Positions 24,444-33,546 of a DNA stretch of 64,000 nucleotides are shown piece by piece. The notes beneath the pieces were generated by a model that made no database searches, had not been told where the DNA came from, and saw only the letters and a program-made list of their open reading frames with translations. Source of the stretch: Streptomyces sp. cf386 (GTDB lineage Bacteria; Actinomycetota; Actinomycetes; Streptomycetales; Streptomycetaceae). The first letter of the stretch is position 1. Every line of letters starts with the position of its first letter. A program made the position numbers and the translations under genes. Location: the NCBI RefSeq assembly GCF_900103585.1, contig NZ_FNHV01000018.1, positions 1-64,000 of the forward strand, given 5' to 3'.

Positions 24444-24975
24444 GGTCGGCGGGGGCGCTCGGCGGTGTGTGCCGGGGGTGGCGCCCTTGCTTTTCTCGCC
24501 CCCGCCGCCCCTACCCGTCCCATCCTCCAGGGGCTCTGCCCCTTCGACCCCGGGCGCCCCTGCTGGGGGCTCCGCCCCCAGACCCCCGTTTCGGCCCTGA
24601 AGGGGCCTCGTCCTCAAACGCCGGACGGGCTGAGAGGCACGGGCCGGCGCCTAGAAGTGACGGGTGCCCGCGGGTGAGTGGGGGTTGAGGGCGGAACCCC
24701 CACGGGTGGGTGGGGGATCGGGACGGTAGGACCTCGTCGTCACACGCCGGACCCACTGAAATGCGCGAGGCGGCACCGAAAAGTGACGGCTGCTCGCGGG
24801 TGGGGAACCCCGACCCTGATACCTCGCCCTCACAGCCGGACGCGCTGGCATGCCGGGACCTGCGTTCGAGGGCTTCTGCCCTCCGCGACCTGCCGGGTTG
24901 GCGCCCTGATCCACGGTTGTCGGTGTCACCTGCCACAATTGCCGCGCAACCTCAGTGAGAAAGCGGGACGGGATC
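24444..24975. repeat. non-coding region with hairpin and diverged Streptomyces-type direct repeats
   Basis: This 532 bp gap before tex has no credible gene. It contains a tight hairpin at 24563-24581 (CTGGGGGC with GCCCCCAG, loop TCC). It also contains two diverged copies of a unit of about 71 bp at 24606-24676 and 24732-24802, both beginning CCTCGTC, containing ACGCCGGAC and ending CGCGGGTG, plus a truncated third copy at 24822-24860. The core AAACGCCGGACGGGCTG is a sequence I recognise as common between Streptomyces genes. Reading frames here are byproducts of GC content. Confidence 0.65.
24563..24581 (+). terminator. hairpin terminator after SCO6745-family gene
   Basis: An 8 bp perfect stem with a 3 nt loop (CTGGGGGC-TCC-GCCCCCAG) lies about 120 bp after the stop. 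It is followed by ACCCCCG rather than a U-tract. It may be part of the repeated intergenic element. Confidence 0.5.
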
Positions 24976-27372
24976 GTGACGACACCCCTCGTAGGGTCCA
25001 TCGAAGGCAGGATCGCCGCGGAGCTCGGCGTACGGGAGCGGCAGGTGAAGGCTGCCGTGGAGCTGCTCGACGGCGGTTCGACGGTGCCCTTCATCGCCCG
25101 CTACCGCAAGGAAGCGACCGAGATGCTCGACGACGCGCAGCTGCGCACGGTCGAGGAGCGGCTGCGCTATCTGCGGGAGTTGGAGGAACGGCGGACGGCG
25201 ATCCTCGACTCGGTGCGCGAGCAGGGCAAGCTGACCGAGGAGCTGGAGGCGCAGATCCGCGGAGCCGAGACCAAGGCTCGGCTGGAGGACATCTATCTGC
25301 CGTACAAGCCCAAGCGCAGGACCAAGGCGCAGATCGCCCGGGAGGCCGGCCTTGAGCCGCTCGCCGAGGGGCTGCTCGGTGACCCGAACGTCGAGCCCCT
25401 GGCGGCTGCCTCCGCGTTCGTCGACGCCGACAAGGGCGTGGCCGACCCGCAGGCCGCCCTCGACGGCGCCCGGGCGATCCTCACCGAGCGGTTCTCGGAG
25501 GACGCCGACCTGATCGGCGAGGTGCGCGAGCGGATGTGGGTGCGCGGTCGGCTGGCCGCCAAGGTGCGGGACGGCAAGGAGGAGGCGGGCGCGAAGTTCG
25601 CCGACTACTTCGACTTCGCCGAGCCGTTCACCGAGCTGCCCTCGCACCGGATCCTCGCGATGCTCCGCGGCGAGAAGGAAGAGGTTCTGGACCTGGTTCT
25701 GGAGCCCGAAGAGGCCACCGAGGGGCCCTCGTCGTACGAGGGGATCGTCGCCCACAAGTTCGGGATCGCCGACCGTGGCCGACCCGCCGACAAGTGGCTG
25801 ACGGACACCGTCCGCTGGGCCTGGCGCACCCGCATCCTCGTCCACCTCGGCATCGACCTGCGGCTGCGCCTGCGCACGGCTGCCGAGGACGAGGCCGTGG
25901 GCGTCTTCGCGGCCAACCTCCGCGACCTGCTGCTCGCCGCCCCGGCCGGCACGCGCTCGACGCTGGGCCTGGACCCCGGTTTCCGTACGGGCGTGAAGGT
26001 CGCCGTCGTCGACGCGACCGGCAAGGTGGTCGCCACCGACGTGATCTACCCGCACGTCCCGGCCAACAAGTGGGACGAGGCCATCGCCAAGCTCGCCCGG
26101 CTGGCCAAGGAGCACTCGGTCGAGCTGGTCGCCATCGGCAACGGCACGGCGTCCCGCGAGACCGACAAGCTCGCCGGCGAACTGATCGGCAAGCACCCCG
26201 AGTTGAAGCTCACCAAGGTGATGGTGTCCGAGGCGGGCGCCTCCGTGTACTCGGCCTCCGCGTTCGCCTCGCAGGAGCTGCCCGACATGGACGTGTCGCT
26301 GCGCGGCGCCGTCTCCATCGCGCGTCGGCTCCAGGACCCGCTCGCCGAGCTCGTGAAGATCGACCCGAAGTCGATCGGCGTCGGTCAGTACCAGCACGAC
26401 CTGTCCGAGGTGAAGCTCTCGCGCTCGCTGGACACGGTGGTCGAGGACTGTGTGAACGGCGTCGGCGTCGACGTCAACACCGCCTCCGCGCCGCTGCTCG
26501 CGCGCGTCTCCGGCATCACCTCCGGTCTCGCCGAGAACATCGTGTCCCATCGGGACGCCAACGGGCCGTTCACGTCCCGCTCGCAGCTGAAGAACGTCGC
26601 TCGGCTCGGCCCGAAGGCGTACGAGCAGTGCGCGGGCTTCCTGCGCATCCGCGGCGGCGACGACCCGCTGGACGCCTCCAGCGTGCACCCGGAGGCGTAC
26701 CCGGTCGTCCGGCGGATGGTGAAGACGGCCGGCCAGGAGGTCGCCGCCCTCATCGGCAACACGGGCGTGCTGCGGTCCCTGAAGGCGAACGACTACGTGG
26801 ACGAGACGTTCGGTCTGCCGACCGTGACGGACATCCTCAAGGAGCTGGAGAAGCCCGGGCGCGACCCGCGTCCCGCCTTCAAGACGGCCACCTTCAAGGA
26901 GGGCGTCGAGAAGATCTCCGACCTGGCGTCCGGGATGGTCCTGGAGGGCGTGGTGACGAACGTGGCGGCTTTCGGGGCGTTCATCGACGTCGGCGTCCAC
27001 CAGGACGGTCTGGCACACGTCTCCGCGCTGTCGAAGACGTTCGTCAAGGACCCGCGGGACGTGGTGAAGCCCGGAGACATCGTCAAGGTGAAGGTCCTCG
27101 ACGTCGACATTCCGCGCAAGCGGATCTCCCTGACCCTGCGGCTCGACGACGAGGCGGCTCCGCAGGGACAGCAGGGACAGCAGGGACAGCAGGGCGGTGG
27201 CGGCGAGCGTCGGCAGCGGGGCGGGCGACCGCCGCAGCAGCGGCAGGGCCGTGGTGGCAGCGGTGGCGGTGGCGGCGGTGGCTCGCGGCAGGCGCCGCCT
27301 CCGGCCAACAGCGCGATGGCCGACGCACTGCGCCGCGCCGGTCTGCTCGACCCGAAGAAGGGCAAGCGCTGA
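24976..27372 (+). CDS. tex: Tex family RNA-binding transcription accessory protein
   Basis: This protein of about 798 residues starts at GTG 24976 (MTTPLVGSIEGRIAAELGV); the reading frame is open to a GTG 21 bp earlier, but the family N-terminus favours this one. It has the Tex layout: N-terminal helical region, YqgF/RuvC-like domain near residues 315-450 (GLDPGFRTGVKVAVVDATGKVV), helix-hairpin-helix region (KEEVL and INVNTAS-like IDVNTASAPLL), and a C-terminal S1 RNA-binding domain (GMVLEGVVTNVAAFGAFIDV). The last 75 residues are Gln/Gly-rich and disordered (QGQQGQQGQQGGGG), longer than in most bacteria. Tex is a housekeeping nucleic-acid-binding protein. Confidence 0.96.
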   Translation: MTTPLVGSIEGRIAAELGVRERQVKAAVELLDGGSTVPFIARYRKEATEMLDDAQLRTVEERLRYLRELEERRTAILDSVREQGKLTEELEAQIRGAETKARLEDIYLPYKPKRRTKAQIAREAGLEPLAEGLLGDPNVEPLAAASAFVDADKGVADPQAALDGARAILTERFSEDADLIGEVRERMWVRGRLAAKVRDGKEEAGAKFADYFDFAEPFTELPSHRILAMLRGEKEEVLDLVLEPEEATEGPSSYEGIVAHKFGIADRGRPADKWLTDTVRWAWRTRILVHLGIDLRLRLRTAAEDEAVGVFAANLRDLLLAAPAGTRSTLGLDPGFRTGVKVAVVDATGKVVATDVIYPHVPANKWDEAIAKLARLAKEHSVELVAIGNGTASRETDKLAGELIGKHPELKLTKVMVSEAGASVYSASAFASQELPDMDVSLRGAVSIARRLQDPLAELVKIDPKSIGVGQYQHDLSEVKLSRSLDTVVEDCVNGVGVDVNTASAPLLARVSGITSGLAENIVSHRDANGPFTSRSQLKNVARLGPKAYEQCAGFLRIRGGDDPLDASSVHPEAYPVVRRMVKTAGQEVAALIGNTGVLRSLKANDYVDETFGLPTVTDILKELEKPGRDPRPAFKTATFKEGVEKISDLASGMVLEGVVTNVAAFGAFIDVGVHQDGLAHVSALSKTFVKDPRDVVKPGDIVKVKVLDVDIPRKRISLTLRLDDEAAPQGQQGQQGQQGGGGERRQRGGRPPQQRQGRGGSGGGGGGGSRQAPPPANSAMADALRRAGLLDPKKGKR

Positions 27373-27428
27373 GCCGGCCGTTTGCAGGGCAGTCGCTGAA
27401 TACGCAGGACAGGCGCTGACGCGACACG

Positions 27429-27470
27429 CGGGCCCGGACTCTCCCGTACGACTCGGAGGGTCCGGGCCCG
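27429..27470 (+). terminator. terminator downstream of tex
   Basis: A 16 bp stem with one wobble pair (CGGGCCCGGACTCTCC with GGAGGGTCCGGGCCCG) and a 10 nt loop, followed by TTCG, begins 57 bp after the tex stop. It lies 20 bp before the next gene. Confidence 0.85.
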
Positions 27471-27490
27471 TTCGCTCGTAGGGTGACTAC

Positions 27491-28048
27491 ATGGCGACGT
27501 CACGGGTCATCACCTGGGAAGTGTCGGAGAGCAAGGGCATCGAGACCGCGTGGACCGAGCTCGGCGCCGACGCCCTGCGGGCCCGTGGCCGGGCGGTGGG
27601 GACGACGCCACAGCCGTACTGGATCTCGTACGAACTCGACACCGGCGACGGCTTCGTGACACGCCGACTGCAGGTGACCGTCGAGTCCGCGGACGGCGTG
27701 CGCACGCTCGATCTACGGCACGACGGGGCGGGCCGGTGGACGGCGAACGGTGAGCGTCTGCCCGACGTCGACGGCGCCCTCGACTGCGACCTCGGCCGGT
27801 GTCCGCTCACCAACACGATGCCGGTGCTGCGGCACGGGCTTCATCTGGCGCCCGGGGAGCGGGAGTTCCTGATGGCGTGGGTGTCGGTGCCGGACCTGGC
27901 GGTCGTCCCCTCGCGTCAGACCTACGTGCACCTGGGGCAGGGGCTGATTCGCTTCGTGTCCGGCGACTTCAGCAGCGACATCGCCTTCGATGGCGACGGC
28001 TTCGTCGTGGACTACCCGGGGTTGGCGACGCGGTTCGGCCGGTCCTGA
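27491..28048 (+). CDS. putative glycolipid-binding domain protein (DUF1089)
   Basis: This 185-residue protein has no signal peptide or membrane segment. It contains SYELDTGDGFVTRRLQVTVE, LDLRHDGAGRWTANGERLPDVDGALDCDLGRCPLTNTMPVLRHGLH and a C-terminal Tyr/Asp-rich strand region (VDYPGLATRF). These match the DUF1089 family, named putative glycolipid-binding from structure. The ATG at 27491 follows the tex terminator by 20 bp. Function in Streptomyces is unknown. Confidence 0.85.
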   Translation: MATSRVITWEVSESKGIETAWTELGADALRARGRAVGTTPQPYWISYELDTGDGFVTRRLQVTVESADGVRTLDLRHDGAGRWTANGERLPDVDGALDCDLGRCPLTNTMPVLRHGLHLAPGEREFLMAWVSVPDLAVVPSRQTYVHLGQGLIRFVSGDFSSDIAFDGDGFVVDYPGLATRFGRS

Positions 28049-28162
28049 GGACGCGCGGCCCGTTGGGCCAGGTGCAGTAGCGGGAGCGGCTGCCCCGGTC
28101 CGGGCGGGAATGGCTGGACGGACCGGACCGCGTGTGTGTCCACCGCCGCCCAGGGAGAGCCG

Positions 28163-28669
28163 ATGCCTACCCCCACGCCGCTTCGCCGCCGTTCCCCACT
28201 CGGCTCACGTATCGGGTCGGTGTCGCTCATCACCGTCTGTCTGATCCTGCTGTCCTCGGTCGGTGCGGGAGCCGCCCGGACCGCATCCCTACGACGCACT
28301 TGAGCTGCGGACCCTGCAGGCCGACCCCCGGCACCGCTTCGACTCCCGCCGGCTGCTCGGCTACGTCGCCGACCGGCCGCTGCCGTACGGTCACCACGTC
28401 GTAGGGGAGCAGATGCGCTGGATCCCCGGGGCGGCGTCCGAGCCCGCCGGACCGGGGCGCAATGACGGGGGCTCGGCATCTTCCGGTACACGACCCGATG
28501 CGGTGTGGTGCTGGGGCACACCGGCAACACGCTCGGCTACACGCAGTTGATCGCCGCCACGCCGGATGGGCGCCGGTCGCTGACCTTCTCCGTCACCACC
28601 CAGATCAAAGAGGCCTTGAAGCCAGATCTGTGCGCTACTGCGCGACCGGGGCCGACGGACACGCCCTAG
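28163..28669 (+). pseudogene. decayed serine hydrolase (beta-lactamase/D-Ala-D-Ala carboxypeptidase family)
   Basis: Three separate pieces of one secreted serine hydrolase lie in order but in different frames. From ATG 28163 there is a signal-peptide-like start (MPTPTPLRRRSPLGSRIGSV then hydrophobic residues) that stops at 28301-28303. A middle block follows near 28310-28400 (ADPRHRFDSRRLLGYVADRP), of the type that precedes the YSN motif. Then comes a C-terminal block from about 28470 to the TAG at 28669 (GLGIFRYTTRCGVVLGHTGN and ATPDGRRSLTFSVTTQI). The SxxK and YxN regions are missing. The end overlaps the convergent ABC-F stop by 4 bp. It is a remnant, not a functional gene. Confidence 0.75.
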
Positions 28670-30306
28670 CGTTCCGTCACCTTGCCGTCGGCGACCTCCA
28701 GGCGGCGGGTGACGTGGACCGCGTCGAGCATGCGGCGGTCGTGGGTGACCAGGAGCAGCGTGCCCTCGTAGGAGTCCAGGGCCGATTCGAGTTGCTCGAT
28801 GGCCGGCAGGTCCAGGTGGTTGGTGGGCTCGTCCAGGACCAGGAGGTTGACGCCCCTGCCCTGGAGGAGGGCGAGGGCGGCGCGGGTCCGTTCGCCCGGG
28901 GAGAGGGTGGCGGCGGAGCGCAGGACGTGGTCCGACTTGAGGCCGAACTTGGCCAGGAGGGTGCGTACTTCACCCGGTTCCGTGTCCGGGACGGCCGCGC
29001 AGAAGGCGTCCAGCAGGGACTCCTCGCCGTGGAACAGCTTGCGGGCCTGGTCGACCTCGCCGATCAGGACGCCGGAGCCGAGGGTCGCCTGGCCTGCGGT
29101 CAGCGGGACGCGGCCCAGCAGGGCGGCCAGCAGGGTCGACTTGCCCGCGCCGTTGGCGCCGGTGACGGCCACCCGGTCCGCCCAGTCGATCTGGAGGGAC
29201 ACCGGGCCCAGGGTGAAGTCGCCGCGGCGCAGCTCTGCGTCCCGTAGGGTCGCGACCACCGAGCCCGAGCGGGGCGCCGAGGCGATCTCCATGCGCAGTT
29301 CCCACTCCTTGCGCGGCTCCTCCACGACCTCCAGGCGTTCGATCATGCGCTGGGTCTGGCGGGCCTTCGCGGCCTGCTTCTCGCTGGCCTCGCTGCGGAA
29401 CTTGCGGCCGATCTTGTCGTTGTCGTTGCTCGCCTTGCGCCGGGCGTTCTTCACGCCCTTGTCCATCCAGGAGCGCTGGGTATGCGCCCGGTCCTGGAGG
29501 GCGGCCTTCTTGTCGGCGTACTCCTCGTAGTCGTCGCGGGCGTGGCGGCGGGCCACGTCGCGCTCCTCCAGGTAGGCCTCGTAGCCGCCGCCGTAGAGAT
29601 TGATCTGCCCCTGGGCGAGGTCGAGTTCGAGGACCTTCGTGACCGTGCGGGTGAGGAACTCGCGGTCATGGCTGACGACCACCGTGCCGGCGCGCAGGCC
29701 GGCGACGAAGCGTTCGAGGCGCTCCAGGCCGTCGAGGTCGAGGTCGTTCGTCGGCTCGTCGAGCAGGAAGACGTCGTAGCGCGACAGGAGCAGCGAGGCG
29801 AGTCCGGCGCGCGCCGCCTGGCCGCCCGACAGGGACGTCATCGGCTGGTCCAGGTCCACGGCCAGGCCAAGCGAGTCGGCGATCTCCTCCGCCCGCTCGT
29901 CCAGGTCGGCGCCGCCCAGGTCGAGCCAGCGCTCTAGGCTCGTCGCGTACGCGTCATCCGCGCCGGGCGCCCCGTCGACGAGGGCCTGCGTCGCCTCGTC
30001 CATGGTGCGCTGGGCCTCGGCGACTCCGGTACGGCGGGCCAGGAACTGCCGTACGGTCTCGCCGGGGCGCCGCTCCGGCTCCTGCGGGAGGTGACCGACG
30101 GTCGCCGTGGGCGGGGACAGCCGCAGCTCCCCCTCCTCCGGCGCGGTCAGCCCGGCCAGCAGGCGGAGCAGCGTCGACTTGCCCGCACCGTTGGCCCCGA
30201 CCAGGCCGATCACGTCTCCGGGCGCGACGACGAGGTCGAGCCCGTTGAACAGGGAGCGGTCGCCGTGCCCGGCGGCGAGGTTCTTGGCGACGAGGGTGGC
30301 AGTCAC
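28666..30306 (-). CDS. ABC-F family ATP-binding cassette protein
   Basis: This 546-residue soluble protein has two ABC domains and no membrane segments, as in ABC-F translation factors. Walker A motifs are GANGAGKST (37-45 and again in the second domain), signatures are LSGGQAARA and LSPGERTRA, and Walker B plus EPTN are in VFLLDEPTNDLDLD and LLVLDEPTNHLDLP. A linker with NARRKASNDNDKIGRKFRSE joins them. The GTG at 30306 is the best start: TAGGAT lies 8 bp upstream, suggesting a leaderless message. The frame is open further upstream but low-complexity. Members act at the ribosomal E site; whether this is resistance or housekeeping is unknown. Confidence 0.92.
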   Translation of the reverse strand: MTATLVAKNLAAGHGDRSLFNGLDLVVAPGDVIGLVGANGAGKSTLLRLLAGLTAPEEGELRLSPPTATVGHLPQEPERRPGETVRQFLARRTGVAEAQRTMDEATQALVDGAPGADDAYATSLERWLDLGGADLDERAEEIADSLGLAVDLDQPMTSLSGGQAARAGLASLLLSRYDVFLLDEPTNDLDLDGLERLERFVAGLRAGTVVVSHDREFLTRTVTKVLELDLAQGQINLYGGGYEAYLEERDVARRHARDDYEEYADKKAALQDRAHTQRSWMDKGVKNARRKASNDNDKIGRKFRSEASEKQAAKARQTQRMIERLEVVEEPRKEWELRMEIASAPRSGSVVATLRDAELRRGDFTLGPVSLQIDWADRVAVTGANGAGKSTLLAALLGRVPLTAGQATLGSGVLIGEVDQARKLFHGEESLLDAFCAAVPDTEPGEVRTLLAKFGLKSDHVLRSAATLSPGERTRAALALLQGRGVNLLVLDEPTNHLDLPAIEQLESALDSYEGTLLLVTHDRRMLDAVHVTRRLEVADGKVTER

Positions 30307-30626
30307 AGAGGGCGATCCTAGTGGCCGCGCCGGGGCGCGAGCACCTTCGTTACGGCGGGCCGCGCACTCAGCGGGCCCGCCGGCTTCGGCGCGACGACGC
30401 CTCCCCCGGCACCGCCGTGGTGTTCCCCGCGCCGAAGCCGCCACCGCACCTGCGTTCTGACCGCACCGCGACCGCCACCGACCCGTTCGTTGTCACCGCG
30501 CCGAAGCCGCCCCCCCCCTCACCCACATCACGCCACAGCCGCCACCGGCTAGGCCAACGTTCCGCCCGCACCGCGACCACCATCAACCCCACCGTGGTGC
30601 CCCCGCCGCAGCCACTCCCTCCGTCC
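30307..30626. repeat. intergenic region with diverged direct repeats
   Basis: 320 bp with no supported gene. The 16 bp block CCGCGCCGAAGCCGCC occurs at 30427-30442 and 30496-30511, with a third degenerate form near 30602. A longer diverged unit beginning CGTTC and containing CGCACCGCGACC starts at 30453 and 30558 (105 bp apart). On the minus strand this gives a glycine-rich pseudo-repeat peptide without a ribosome site, which I take to be a byproduct. Confidence 0.55.
30315..30320 (-). promoter_or_regulatory. -10 element TAGGAT for leaderless ABC-F transcript
   Basis: Reading the minus strand, TAGGAT is followed by 8 bases and then the GTG start of the ABC-F gene. With usual -10 to start-site spacing, transcription would begin at or next to the initiation codon. 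No good -35 hexamer precedes it. Confidence 0.5.
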
Positions 30627-31649
30627 TCACCGCGCCATCGCCTCCACCAGCACACTCCCCGAGGTCCGCGCCACCACGAACGACTCCCCCTTCACCGCCT
30701 TCGCGTCCAGCGCGATGCGGTGGCGGCCCGGTTCCAGGATGTCGTCGAAGACCTCGTAGGTGTGGGTGCGGTACAGGCGGTCGAGGCGGTAGGCGGTGAG
30801 GCGGACGCGGCAGGGGGAGGTGACCTCCAGGCCCGCTTCGCCGTCGGCTGCCACCAGGCGGGTCAGGCGGCGTTGTTCGACCGGGCTGCGGTCCAGGGCG
30901 TGTTCGATCTGGGCGACCAGCAACGGGACGATCGGCGCGAGTCCGTCGACGTAGGCCACGTCGACTCCCGCGTCCGTGAAGGCGCGGCGTACGGCGGTGC
31001 GCTGGTCCTGGGCGACCGCGCGGCCGAAGGCGACGGCGCCGTAGGCTCGCAGTTCGTCGGCGGGGACGCCGCCCAGGTCATGGGTGATGTCGGCGCCGAT
31101 GCCGATGGTGCGCAGGGCGGCGGCGAGCTTGGCGAGGAGGGCGACGCGGGCGCCGATGAGGAGCACTCGGCGGCGTGGGGCGTCGGTGTCGTGGTCGAGC
31201 AGGGAGCCGAGTGCCGCGCGGTACTCGGCGCCTTGGAAGCGGAAGGGACCGATGCCGTGGTAGCCGTTGAGCTCCAGGTCGGCGTGTTCGTCGGTCTGCC
31301 AGGCGAAGTCCCCCCAGATGTAGTCGTCGCCGTCTTTGTCGATGACCGCGGTGACGGCACCGCAGGCGAGGTCGGCGCACTCGGGGCAGCCGTATATGAC
31401 GTACCGGCTGCCCGGAAGCGGGGCTTCCGCCTCCAGGAGCAGGCTGCGGACCTGTGCGGTGAAGATGGCGGGTGGGACGTCGGAGGCGAGCGGGGAGACG
31501 GCGTCGAGGTCGGAGAGCTGGAACAGCAGCGGGCGTCCGTCGACGATGAAGTCCACGAAGTCCCGGTGCACTTGGTAGTCACCGTTGGCCAGGACGCCAC
31601 CGGCACGCATCGCCGGTGCCAGGCCGAAGGTCGCGTACTCGGCAGACAT
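30627..31649 (-). CDS. uncharacterised protein with CxxC-type motif and Rossmann-like core
   Basis: This 340-residue soluble protein starts MSAEYATFGLAPAMRAGG. A cysteine cluster (YGCPECADLACGAV, near residue 92) may bind zinc. A middle strand-loop segment, RVLLIGARVALLAKLAAALR, resembles a nucleotide-binding fold. A terminal beta-rich region ends SVLVEAMAR. Homologues in Streptomyces are, as I recall, labelled oxidoreductase, but I see no diagnostic cofactor motif and do not assign function. The ATG at 31649 is preferred over an upstream one because GATACT lies just upstream as a possible -10 of a leaderless message. Confidence 0.7.
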   Translation of the reverse strand: MSAEYATFGLAPAMRAGGVLANGDYQVHRDFVDFIVDGRPLLFQLSDLDAVSPLASDVPPAIFTAQVRSLLLEAEAPLPGSRYVIYGCPECADLACGAVTAVIDKDGDDYIWGDFAWQTDEHADLELNGYHGIGPFRFQGAEYRAALGSLLDHDTDAPRRRVLLIGARVALLAKLAAALRTIGIGADITHDLGGVPADELRAYGAVAFGRAVAQDQRTAVRRAFTDAGVDVAYVDGLAPIVPLLVAQIEHALDRSPVEQRRLTRLVAADGEAGLEVTSPCRVRLTAYRLDRLYRTHTYEVFDDILEPGRHRIALDAKAVKGESFVVARTSGSVLVEAMAR

Positions 31650-31754
31650 GCTGTGAGTATCCCCAGGGCGGGACCGATATGAGCGCGGCATGACATATTC
31701 CGCTACGTCCCGCCCTGGGAAGCGAACAGGTGGGCGAGGCCGGCCGTGTGCCGG

Positions 31755-33458
31755 TCAGGCGTGGTCGTGGCCCAGCGGGTCGCCCTCCGCTCCGGTTCCG
31801 GGGCCCGGGCCGACCTTGATCTCGAACTCGCCGTCGTACCGCTTGTGGCCCTCGATCACGGCGAGTTCGACGGCCTCGGTACCCATCTCGGTGCGCACGA
31901 TGACCGGATCCCGGCGCAGATCGCGCATGAGGGCGACGCACATGCCGACCATCACGAGAACGAAGGGCGCCGCCGCCAGGATCGTGAGGTTCTGCAGACC
32001 GGTGAGCGCGTCGCCCTGGCCGCTGCCGACGAGCAGCATGATGGCGGCGACGGCTCCGGTCACCACACCCCAGAACACCACGACGAAGCGGCCGGGTTCC
32101 AGGGCGCCCTTCTGGGAGAGCGTGCCCATCACGATGGAGGCGGCGTCGGCTCCGGAGACGAAGAAGATGCCGACCAGGATCATCACGAGCAGGCTGGTGG
32201 CGGTCGCGATGGGGAACTCCTGGAGGAGACCGAAGAGTTGGCCCTCGGGGGTCTCCTCACCGCCGAGCCCGCCGCCCTCCTTCACCTTCATCGCCGTACC
32301 GCCGAAGATCGCGAACCAGATGAGGCTGACCGTGCTGGGCACGAGGATGACGCCGCCGACGAACTGCCGGATGGTGCGGCCCCGGCTGATGCGGGCGATG
32401 AACATGCCGACGAAGGGTGTCCAGGAGATCCACCAGGCCCAGTAGAAGACGGTCCAGCTGCCGAGCCAGTCCGCTACTCCCTCGCCTCCGCTGGCTTCCG
32501 TGCGGCCCGCGAGCTGGGGCAGGTCGCCGAGGTAGGCGAAGATCGACGTGGGCAGCAGGTCGAGGACGATGATCGTCGGACCCGCGATGAACACGAAGAG
32601 GGCGAGGATCAGGGCGAGCACCATGTTGGTGTTGGACAGCCACTGGATGCCCCGCTCGATGCCGGAGACGGCCGAGGCGACGAAGGCCAGGGTCAGCACG
32701 GCGATGATCGCGACGAGCAGCCCGGTGCTCGCCTCGTCCATCCACTCCAGCTCCTCGAACCCGGAGCCGATCTGGAGCGCGCCGAGGCCCAGGGAGGCCG
32801 CGGAGCCGAAGACCGTGGCGATGATCGCGAGGATGTCGATCACCCGGCCGGCGGTGCCGTTGGCGTGCTTCTCCCCGATCAGCGGGGTGAAGACCGCGCT
32901 GATGGTCTGGCGCCGGCGTTTACGGAAGGTGCTGTAGGCGATGCCGAGTCCGACCACCGCGTAGATCGCCCAGGGGTGCAGCGTCCAGTGGAAGAGGGTG
33001 GTGGCCATCGCCGTCTCCATGCGTTCGGCGGAGTCGGCGGGGTCGGTGCCCGGTGGTGGGGTGTTGTAGTGCGCGAGCGGCTCACTGACGCCGTAGAACA
33101 TCAGGCCGATTCCCATGCCGGCGCTGAACATCATCGCGACCCAGGAGACGGTCTTGAACTCGGGCTCCTCGCCCTCGGCGCCGAGGTGGATACGGCCGTA
33201 GCGGCTGATCGCGAGCCACAGCGCGAACACCACGAAGCCCGAGGCGGCCAGTATGAAGGCCCAGCCGCCGTTGTGGATCAGGCCGTTCAGCATCTTCGTG
33301 GACACGCTCTCCAGCGAGTCCGTGGCCGCCCAGCCCCAGATCACGAAGGCCACAGTTATGGCGGCGGTGACGCCGAACACCACTCGGTCCGTGCTGCGGT
33401 GGTCGGGAGCGTCCGGAGGACCCTCCCGACCACCTCTCTTCTTCAGGTCGTCGGTCAT
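31755..33458 (-). CDS. BCCT family betaine/carnitine/choline transporter
   Basis: This 567-residue transporter has about 12 membrane segments and imports compatible solutes such as glycine betaine, usually with sodium. Family marks are SAGMGIGLMFYGVSEP (the glycine-rich motif of sodium-coupled members) and the Trp-rich core FYWAWWISWTPFVGMFIARISRGRTIRQF. The N-terminus is charged and cytoplasmic, and there is an acidic/charged C-terminal tail that could sense osmolarity. I chose ATG 33458, with GGAAGG 8 nt upstream, rather than the GTG nine bases earlier. It is a single gene flanked by unrelated genes. Confidence 0.95.
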   Translation of the reverse strand: MTDDLKKRGGREGPPDAPDHRSTDRVVFGVTAAITVAFVIWGWAATDSLESVSTKMLNGLIHNGGWAFILAASGFVVFALWLAISRYGRIHLGAEGEEPEFKTVSWVAMMFSAGMGIGLMFYGVSEPLAHYNTPPPGTDPADSAERMETAMATTLFHWTLHPWAIYAVVGLGIAYSTFRKRRRQTISAVFTPLIGEKHANGTAGRVIDILAIIATVFGSAASLGLGALQIGSGFEELEWMDEASTGLLVAIIAVLTLAFVASAVSGIERGIQWLSNTNMVLALILALFVFIAGPTIIVLDLLPTSIFAYLGDLPQLAGRTEASGGEGVADWLGSWTVFYWAWWISWTPFVGMFIARISRGRTIRQFVGGVILVPSTVSLIWFAIFGGTAMKVKEGGGLGGEETPEGQLFGLLQEFPIATATSLLVMILVGIFFVSGADAASIVMGTLSQKGALEPGRFVVVFWGVVTGAVAAIMLLVGSGQGDALTGLQNLTILAAAPFVLVMVGMCVALMRDLRRDPVIVRTEMGTEAVELAVIEGHKRYDGEFEIKVGPGPGTGAEGDPLGHDHA

Positions 33459-33546
33459 CAGCGGCACCTTCCCCGGTTAACGGTGGATACGCCGGTTCCA
33501 CGTCGTCTTCCAGGACGTACCACAAATCCCGTCGATCTCAGCCGTT

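Noticed and set aside
24440..25094. Short coding frames in the gap before tex
   Set aside because: They consist of repeat-derived sequence with no ribosome site or family motif; several conflict with each other.
25536..27419. 627-codon plus-strand frame inside tex
   Set aside because: It has Arg/Gly-rich low-complexity composition and overlaps tex throughout; tex has all family motifs.
32257..32745. Alternative frames within the BCCT transporter gene
   Set aside because: They have arginine-rich shadow composition, and the transporter frame has conserved membrane motifs.
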